64,000 bases of DNA from Arthrobotrys musiformis (lineage: Eukaryota > Ascomycota > Orbiliomycetes > Orbiliales > Orbiliaceae). The notes beneath the pieces are model-generated. The model was given only the letters and a program-made list of their open reading frames with translations, searched no databases and had not been told where the DNA came from. The position numbers were made by a program, and so were the translations under genes. The stretch covers positions 1,540,384-1,604,383 of the forward strand of contig JAVHJL010000013.1 in NCBI GenBank assembly GCA_036971715.1, written 5' to 3'. Shown piece after piece: positions 55,587 to 64,000 of this stretch (position 1 is its first letter; every line of letters begins with the position of its first letter).

Positions 55587-58500
55587 TTAAACTTTTAGAT
55601 TTCCCTATAAAATAATCATTTTTAGGATTTTTATTACATTTTTTTTTTTTACAATATTTGTTTTATTTAGGAATTTTTTTAAAAAGATCATACTTTCATT
55701 ATTAAATAATAAAAAATAATAATCTAATTATTTATTAGCTTTTTTAAATTTCCATTTTAACATTTTTTTTTTTTATTATAGATTTTGTATTTTATAATTA
55801 AGTTAATATTTAAAACTTATTTCTACATATATAGTTTTTATTTAAAATTCTAGAATTTGGAATTTTATATAAATAACTATTAAAATACCCATACCCAGTT
55901 TTCAGTTAAATTAAAAAAAAAAAAAAATTATTACTAAATTTAATAAATATCTTATTTCTTTTTAACTTTGGTTTATTAATATAATTTACCCTATTTTTTT
56001 ATTTTTTATATTTTTCTTCCCATTCTAGTAAATCCTTTTTTTTAATTTTTTTTTTTTAAATAGACAAAGGACTTAAATAAGCTTTTCTTTTTTATTTTTA
56101 CAATTTTTTTTGGCTAAATAATCTATTTTTTTATTTCTAATAATTTTAGAGTGACTTGGGACCCATTTTATAAATATATTAATATTTTTAGAATTTAATT
56201 TATTTACCATATCCCAAATTTCTAAAATTATTTTTTGATTAGGTTTTAAATTTAGGTTTTATAATTTTTTTATTGTAGCTTAATTGTCAGTAAAAAAATA
56301 AATATTCTTTATTTTTTTATTTTTATTAATTATTTTAAAGGATTTTTCGAATCTTTCCCTTAAAGTAATTAATTTTGTATTATATATTTTTATATTCTTT
56401 TTTAAATTAAAATAAATTTTGAAAATAGATTTATTATCTATTTTTCTATAAATTTTAGTTTTTTAAAAAAAAAAAAATTTATTTTTATTATTCTTTTTAT
56501 TTTTATTTTTTATTTCTAGTATAGAACCATTTATATAAATAAGTAAGTTTTCCCTAAAGTTTAGTTCAATTTTTTTTTTATTTTTATAATTTTTTACTTT
56601 TAAATTTTTAAATATATTATTTATAAGGAAATTAATTTTATTTTTAATTTAAAATGGGTTAAATTTTATTTTTAATTTTTTAATTTTTATATATGGGTTT
56701 ATTAGAAATTAATTTTTAATAATATTTTATCCAATATAAAGGTATATTCTTTTTTATCCCCTTTTTTTTTATTTTTATTTTATTTTAAATAAAATCCTAA
56801 TCCTGTTTTTTTTTTTTAAAATTAAATTTTGGTGGGAATAACTCTAGGGATTTTTTTTTTTATTAAATGATTTTTATTAAAAAAAAGGGATTTTAGGGTA
56901 TATTTTCTTTGTATCCCATTTAGTTTTATTTTTGGTGGTAAAATAAAGGTTTTAATTTTTAATATATTTATTAAAATTGTTTTAAAACTTCTTGTTATTT
57001 TTTTTAATATTTTATTTTGAATTAATTTAAATTTTTTTAAAACATTTTATTATTTTTAGTTTTTTTATTATATTTTAGACCTATAGTTAGAAATAGAACA
57101 AACACAGCTTTTATATAATTATATTATTGTTTTAGTTTTAAGTTTTTTTTTTTGAATTAGCAAGTGCTTTAATAAAATTTAAAATTTTATTTGCTACACT
57201 TATTTTTATTTTAATATAGTTTTTAAAATTTAATCCTATATTAAAATATATACCTAACTACTTTATATTATTAGTAAATTTTATTATTGTATTATTTGGT
57301 AATTTAATATTTAATTTTTTAAATTTATTTTTATTTTCCTTTTTTAAATTTATTTTAAAACGAATTAACTCTAATTTTATATCATCAAAAGCTACTACAT
57401 TATTTACAAACCAATTAAAAACTATTTTTACAATTTCTTTTAGTTTATATATATTTGTTTTTATTTTTTTATTGGTTGTAATTAACACTAAATGGTTTAT
57501 ATATAACAATTTAATAATAGAAAGCATTTTTTATTCCAATAAATTAAATAGTGGTGTTAAATATAATAGAAAAAAAATTAGGGATATTGGGGAATTTTGT
57601 AATATTCTAGTTTTTATAGGTTTTAATTTTTTTAATTTATTAAAAACCAATTTAATTAATCTTTTAAACATAAAATTATTAATTTATTAAATTAATTGTT
57701 TAAAAAACTTTATATCTTTTAAGGTATTAATTAATTTTTTTTTTAAAATATTATTCAAAGTTTTTTTAATATTTAAGAATAAAATAGAGGTTTTTAATTT
57801 TTTTAAATTAGTTATTTTTATATTATGAATTAAAAACAAAGTTGTATTAATTGTAGATTTTATTTTCTACTTTTAATTTGTTTTGGATTTAGAATTTTAT
57901 TAGTTTTTGATAGGAAGGTTATTTTTTTTGTTATTATTTTTTTTGATATTTTTTTTAAATAATTTAAAAAGTTAATGATTTTGTAGGTTTTTGGAATATT
58001 ATAATCCAATTTATTTGATTTTAATAAAATTGCTTTAATTGCTTTTTTGAAACTAATTGGATGATAATTATAATTTAATAATTGTTTAAATAAATTATTG
58101 AATTTTTTTGGTATAATTTTATAGGCTTTTTTTAGATATAGAAAATTAATTTTATCTGGTTTTGGTGCTTTTTTGGAATTGGATGAAAAAATAGTTTTTT
58201 TGATTTTACTATTTTTTATCTTTTTTTATTTAATTAATTTTTTTGTTAATTATTATTTTTATTGGTAATAGTGCATTTATTGTTTTTGTATAATTTAATA
58301 ATTTTGGAAATAATGTTTTTTTTAATATTTTTGCTTTATTTTTAAAATTAAGGGTATTATTGTTTTTATAAATTAAATTCAGTATTTTTTGGATTTTTTT
58401 AAATTTAGAAAAATTAAGTGTTAGGAATATTTCTTTATCTTTTGTATTTTTTAGAAAATTAGTTTAGGATTTCTTTTTAGAAGATCTAATTTTTTTAAAA

Positions 58501-59603
58501 TATTTATTACTTTTTATTTCAAAAAGTTCCTAATTTTGTTGGGTTTTATTTAATTTTTATGTTTTTTTTTATTACAACATTTTTTTTTTTGTTTTTTTAA
58601 TTTTTTTATTTTATTAAATTTTTGATTTTGGTGTTATTTTTAAAGTTGGTGTAGATTTTTTTACTGCCAAAATTATATTTTTTTCAAAAAAAATATTACA
58701 ACTTCCAAATTATTTTCTAGATTTTTTCTTTTCTCATAAAATAAAAAAAAACAATCTTTCCATAAATTATTTTTATTTAGATTTTTATTTAGATTTAATA
58801 ATTTTTTTTTGAAATTTTCCTAATTAGTTTTATTTTAATTAAATTTGTTAATTAACAAAGGGTTGTTTATTAAGTTATTTTTTTTTAATTTTATTTTAAT
58901 TAAAATTACTTTATGATCTAATCCTATATTAATTTTTTATTTATTTTTTAATTTATAATTAATTCTTTTAAATTAATAATTACAAAAGATAGGTCAATAA
59001 TTAAAGATTCAGATTTATTATTTTTTTTGGTATTATAATAAGTTAGTATACCATTTTTATTTATTAATTGTAGATTTTTATTTTTGATTAATTTTATTAT
59101 TTTTTCTACTCTTAAATTAAATTTAATTTTAAAGTTCCATAAAAAGTGATGAGTATTAAAATCTCTGATTAATAGTATTTTTTTAATGCAGTAATTTTTG
59201 ATTTTATTAAAAAATTGATTTACTATATATTTATTATTTTTCGTATTTTATTATTTTTTGTTGTAGATATTAATAAATCTGATTTTTTTAAATTTATTTA
59301 ATTTAAAATTAATTATTTAACAATCCTTATTTTTAATTAAATCTTTTTGGTTTGTAGGATAAATTTTTTTTTATAAAAATAATTATCTTATTTTGGTTTT
59401 TATTAATTTCGTTAATTTTTGGGTTTGAAAAAATTGGTTTAAATTTTGGGTGTGTAATTATAGTATTTTCCTTTAAAAACTATGGTTTTTGTAGGAAAAT
59501 TAAATCCATATTATCATAAATTAATGTAGAGTTTAAAATTGACTGTATTATATTTGTAGATTTTTTATAATTATATTATATTATTTTTAAAATATTTTTA
59601 TTT
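55587..59603 (-). pseudogene. LINE H ORF2, RIP-inactivated
   Basis: Co-linear with ORF2 of LINE L, with stops in every domain; the longest open stretch is 89 codons (57258-57527, RT palm/thumb border, where the catalytic box reads YINH). Small deletions are present near 55800, 56460 and 59350. Confidence 0.87.
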
Positions 59604-60751
59604 ATCTAAGGTGATATTTTGTTTTTTGTTTTTAGGGTATAAGGAATTTTTTGCTTTATGTTTTTTTTTATAATTAATGTATTTGTATTTTATATGGTTA
59701 TAGGACTTTTATTTTCTTGGTATATATTATATAAATGATTAATTGTTTTGTGTTTTCTAGTATAAATTTTGTAGGTTGATTTATTTCTGCACTTTAATGT
59801 ATAGTGGTTAGTTTTTTGATAATTTATACATTTATTGTTTTTAGAGAATTTAATATATTTTTTTGTTTTGAGTTTTTCATTTTCTAGAAAAATATATCCT
59901 TTGTTTTGTATTTCTATTACCTCTATTTTTGTTTTTATAACAATTACTATAGAAGAGAATTTTTTTTTTTTTTTTTTTAATTTTTCCTTTTTAATTAACT
60001 ATTTTGGATTTTTAATTAATTTAATTATATTATCTGTTTTTACCTCTTTTTTGAGATTTTTTATTTTTTGATTTTTAGAAATCTTGTGTATAACTAAGAA
60101 CCTTTAGCTTTTTATTTTGGTCTTTATATGTATTCATCTATTTTGATGAGTTTTTGATAGATTCTTTTTTTGTATTTTAGAATATCTTTTTTTTTGGTGT
60201 TTTTATGGGTAATCAAAATTAAATTCTTTTTTGGATTTAGAGAAATCCCAGAAATAATTAATTTTGGGTTGTTGGGCTTTTTTTTGAGAATTTTATTTAT
60301 TTTTTTTTTAAAAATATTTGGTTTTTGGGTAAAAAATTCTATGGTATTTCTAAAAATAATTAACCTTTATTGGTTAATTAATATTTTTGAATTTTATGGA
60401 TTTTGTAGATTTTGCATTTTATGTGTTTTTTTTAGTGTTTTTGGGTTATTTTTTATTTTTTTAGTGTTTTTAATGTTTTCTAAGCAATTTAAGCATATGT
60501 TTTTTTTGTATTATTTCTTTTTAATTTTCTTATTTCTTGCTTTAGATCTTCTACCTCTTATACTTTTTCTTTTAAAAAATCATTCAACTTTTTAATTTCC
60601 AGAAATAGATCTTTATTTTTTTTTTTTTTTTTAAATTAATTATATTTACTGATATTTATCTTTTTTGTCTTTTTTTATAATAAATAAGTTTAAAATTCTG
60701 TATCATTAATACTAGTTTATTTAAAAATAAATTAGTTAATATGTTTTTTAT
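59597..60751 (-). pseudogene. LINE H ORF1, RIP-inactivated
   Basis: Aligns over the full ORF1 length with a few small indels (for example near 60115 and 60625). Many stops; the start is changed to ATA. The knuckle region has lost several Cys codons. Confidence 0.85.
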
Positions 60752-61004
60752 TTTTAAAATTAATTTTTAAAAGGTTTAGTTTAAATTAAACAAAAAAAAA
60801 TTTTTTTGTATAATAAATAATCATAAATATTTTTATATTTTTATATTGTAATTATTTTTTATTAGTCTTTGTATACTTTTTTATTTTGTAGTATTTTTGA
60901 TTAATTTTTTCTGTTCTTTTGATTGGTGTATTTTTATTTGGTTTTGGATACTCCATTCAAAAGTTATGAGGGTCGGTATTTTCGAAGTTCGTTTACCTAT
61001 GTTT

Positions 61005-61588
61005 ATTAAGGTAATATATAAATATCATAAAATAAAAAAGTATATTAATGTAAATATAAATTAATATTTAAATTGTTATTTAATTTCTAAATATATAATA
61101 ATAAATATAATAAATTAAATAAATAATTAATAAAGGAAATAATATATTGAATTGGATAGGAGATAAGACTATAAAATAGATATTTAAAAATATAATATTA
61201 AATTAAACAAAACATAAGTTTATGAATTAGATATTTGGATATAAAATATTAAATTAAATAAAAGATAAGTCTGAATTAGATATTTGGATATATAGAGTAC
61301 TGAATTAAATATAAGTTGATTTTTGGTAAATTAGAAGTCTGTGTAGGGTATAAGTTTAAATAAGTTTATTACTATATAAATGGAAATAATATTATTAATT
61401 TTGTTTTTTGTATTCTTTGGTCTGGATTTAGGTACTTTCTTATTTTGGGTCTGCAGATTATATTGTGTTGTATAGTTTTTTCTTCTAATTATAGTATTAC
61501 TTGGATATTTTCTATAGTTATTTTGAGGATTCCTCCAGCTGCCTGGATTTCTGCTTGGAGTTCTTTCTGCTGGGATTGCTTCGTTACA
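61005..61588 (-). repeat. Gypsy-2 LTR fragment (solo LTR cut by LINE H)
   Basis: A reverse-oriented LTR, ending at 61588 with the LTR 5' terminus (TCGTTACA). Its other end is lost at the LINE H junction. The outer ~170 bp (61420-61588) keep GC-bearing text such as tcctccagctgcctgg, while the inner part is AT-rich. No internal Gypsy-2 sequence is attached: LINE I follows directly. Confidence 0.88.
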
Positions 61589-64000
61589 ATTTTATTTAAA
61601 AACTCTTTTAAAAAAATTATACTTTCTTTATTAAATAATAGAAAATAATAATCTAATTATTTATTAGCTTTTTTAAATTTCTTTTTTAATATTTTTTTTT
61701 CTTTATTATAGAGTTTACACTTTAAAATTAAATATTTTAATATTTAAAACTTATTTCTATATATATAATTTTTATTTAAAATTTTAGAATTTAAAATATT
61801 ATATAAATAATTATTAAAATATTCATATTCAATCCTCAATTAAATTAAAAAAAAAATTATTATTAAATTTAATAAATATTTTATTTCTCTTTAATTTTAA
61901 TTTATTAATATAATTTAATCTATTTTTTATTTTTTATATTTTTTTTTTTATTCTAGTAAATCCTTTTCTTTAATTTTTTACTTTAAATAAATAAAAAATT
62001 TAAATAAACTTTTTATTTTTATTTTTATAGTTTTTTTTGCTAAAAAATCTACTTTTTTATTTTTAATGATTTTAAAATAATCTAAAACCTATTCTATAAA
62101 TATATTAATATTTTTAAAATTAAATTTATTTACTATATTCTAAATTTTTAAAGTTATTTTTTAACTAAATTTTATTTTTAAATTTTATAATCTTTTTATT
62201 ACAACTTAATTGTTAGTGAAAAAATAAATATTTTTTATTTTTTTATTTTTATTAATTATTTTTAAAGATTTTTTTGAATTTTATTTTTAAAATAATTAAT
62301 TCTACATCATATACCTCCATATTCTTTCCCAAACTAAAATAAATTTTGAAAATAGATTTATTATTTATTTCTTCATATACTTTAGCTCTCAAAGATTTTT
62401 CTTTTTTATTTTTATTTTTATTTTTTATTTTTAACATAAAATCGTTTATATAAATAAGTAAGTTTTTTTTAAAGTTTAATTTAATTTTTTTTTATTTTTA
62501 TGGTTTTTTGTTTTTAAATCCTTAAATATATTATTTATAAAAAAATTGATTTTATTTTTAATTTAAAATAGATTAAATTTTATATTTAATTCTTTAATTT
62601 TTATATATAAATTTATTAAAAAATTAATTCTTAATAATATTTTATCCAATATAAAAACATATTCTTTTTTATTTTTATTTTTTTTATTTTTATTCCATTT
62701 TAAATAAGGTCTTAATTCTATTTTTCTCTTTTTTATAAAATAATTTTTATTAAAAAATAGAGATTTTAGGGTATATTTTTTTTATATTTTATTTAATTTG
62801 ATTTCTGATAATAAAATAAAAACTTCAATTTTTAAAATATTTATTAAAATTGTTTTGAATCCTTTTATTATTTTTCTCAACATTTTATTTTAAATTAATT
62901 TAAATCTTTTTAAAATATTTTATTATTTTTCATTTTTTTTATTAAATTTTAATCCTATAATCAAAAATAAAACAAATATAACTTTTATATAATTATATTA
63001 AAACTTTAATTTTAAATCCTTTTTTTAAATTTACTTTAATAAAATTTAATATTTTATTTGTTATACTAATTTTAATTTTAATATAATTTTAAAATTTAAT
63101 CCAACATCAAAATTTATATCTAACTACCTTAAATTATTAATAAATTTTATTATTATACCATTTAATAACTCAATATTTAATTTCCCAAATTTATATTTTT
63201 TTTTAAATATATTTTAAAATAAATTAATTTTAATTTTATATTATTAAAAACTACTATATTATTTATATTTAAAAATTATTTTTGTAGTTTTTTTTAATTC
63301 TTTTATATTTTTTTTTATTTTTTTATTAATTGTGATTAATATTAAATTGTCTATATAAAATAATTTAATAATAAAAAGCATTTCTTTCTCCAATAAATTA
63401 AATAATAATATTAAATATAATAAAAAAAAATTAAAAATATTAAAAAATTTTATAATATTTTAGTTTTTACTGTTTTCAATTTTTCTATTTATTTATTAAA
63501 AATTAGTTTAATTAATTTTTTAAATATAAAATTATTTATTTATTAAATTAATTATTTAAAAAATATATATTTTTTAAAATATTAATTAATTTTTTTTTTT
63601 TAAAACATTATCAAAAACTTCTTTTATGTCTAAAAATAAAATAAAAATTGTTAATTTTTTTGAATTAACCATTTCTATATTATAAACTAAAAATAAAGTT
63701 GTATTAAGTCTAAATTTTTGTTTTTTACCTCTAATTTGTTTTGGATTTAAAATTTTATTAATTTCTAATAAAAAAAGTTATTCTTTTTGTTATTATTTTT
63801 TTTAAATAATTTAATAAACTAATAATTCTATAAGTTTTTAGAATATTATAATTTAATTTATTTAATTTAGGTAAAATGACCTCAATTGCTTTTTTAAAAT
63901 ATATTGGATGATACCTATAATTTAATAATTATTTAAATAAATCATTAAATCTTTCTAATATAATTTCATAAATTTTTTTTAAATATAAAAAATTGATTTT
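61589..64000 (-). mobile_element. LINE copy I, partial, continues past window
   Basis: It starts at the equivalent of LINE L position about 53175 (ORF2 C-terminus) and runs through RNase H to the RT fingers at the window end. The 3' UTR is absent; the LTR insertion replaced that side. It is among the most degraded copies, with several small deletions (for example near 62740 and 63000). Confidence 0.88.
61589..64000 (-). pseudogene. LINE I ORF2, RIP-inactivated
   Basis: Homology to ORF2 residues from about 480 to 1320 by alignment. The best open stretch is 61 codons at 62252-62437 over RNase H, with IYFSLGKNMEVYDVELI showing the catalytic Glu. Stops elsewhere. Confidence 0.83.

Larger units (their letters stand above)
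55288..60994 (-). mobile_element. LINE copy H, full length
   Basis: Complete minus-strand copy from the (TTA)n tail (about 55288-55308) to the 5' end (gttcgttt at 60994). Strongly mutated in all ORF parts, with C-to-T on the plus strand dominating from about 57900 to 60600. Both ends are well kept, including the GAAA hairpin at 55325-55336. The 5' end interrupts a Gypsy-2 LTR. No target duplication seen. Confidence 0.94.

Noticed and set aside
1..64000. Mitochondrial or plastid origin because of high AT content
   Set aside because: No organellar genes, rRNAs or tRNA sets; nuclear-type LINE, chromovirus and SINE sequences with RIP-type transitions explain the AT richness.

Overview
The window looks like an AT-rich, gene-free repeat block from a filamentous ascomycete (Pezizomycotina-type) nuclear genome. 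No host protein-coding gene is visible. Almost everything is built from four repeat families: one Tad1/I-group LINE, two chromodomain Ty3/gypsy LTR retrotransposons (called Gypsy-1 and Gypsy-2 here) and one tRNA-derived SINE. Most copies carry dense C-to-T and G-to-A changes that turn CAG, CAA and TGG codons into stops and lower GC content. This is the signature of repeat-induced point mutation (RIP), and it is the main argument for the taxonomic call. The family calls rest on domain motifs read by eye; no database search was possible.

Layout, left to right. 1-5263: LINE A (minus), clean in its 3' 2.1 kb and mutated beyond. 5264-6120: Gypsy-1 relic (minus) plus a shared AT-rich segment. 6121-11888: full-length LINE B (minus), with ORF1 still open. 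11899-14017: LINE C (minus), missing its 3' part. 14018-14423 and 24021-26370: an old Gypsy-1 relic, split by a younger complete Gypsy-1 at 14424-24020 (matching LTRs, AATAA target duplication). 26371-30548 and 37130-38609: LINE D (minus), split by a complete Gypsy-2 at 30549-37129 (616-bp LTRs, CATAT duplication). 38610-39090: LINE F fragment. 39091-40046 and 40861-44009: Gypsy-2 relic (minus), split by an 814-bp SINE at 40047-40860. 44010-45783: 5' part of LINE G (plus). 45784-47800: 5' part of a third Gypsy-1. 47805-53560: LINE L (plus), the only copy with both ORFs intact. 53561-54427: two 5'-truncated LINE tails in tandem. 54428-55287: a non-repeat-like island with a short tandem repeat. 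55288-60994: LINE H (minus). About 61005-61588: Gypsy-2 LTR fragment. 61589-64000: LINE I (minus), running off the window.

How the parts work together. LINE L encodes an ORF1 nucleic-acid-binding protein with three CCHC-type knuckles and an ORF2 with endonuclease, reverse transcriptase, RNase H and a C-terminal Cys/His motif. It ends in a GAAA-loop hairpin followed by a (TAA)n tail. The SINE has a Pol III-type head with A and B boxes. Its own 3' end repeats the LINE hairpin and tail and carries a second block of LINE 3'-UTR sequence, and it is flanked by a perfect 13-bp target duplication. This looks like a fungal SINE mobilised by the LINE in the same window, and it is the most interesting finding. 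Other notable points are RIP that spares element ends, a LINE ORF1 that stays open while losing zinc ligands, a long antisense ORF in the 3' region of Gypsy-1, and a head-to-tail LINE triplet.
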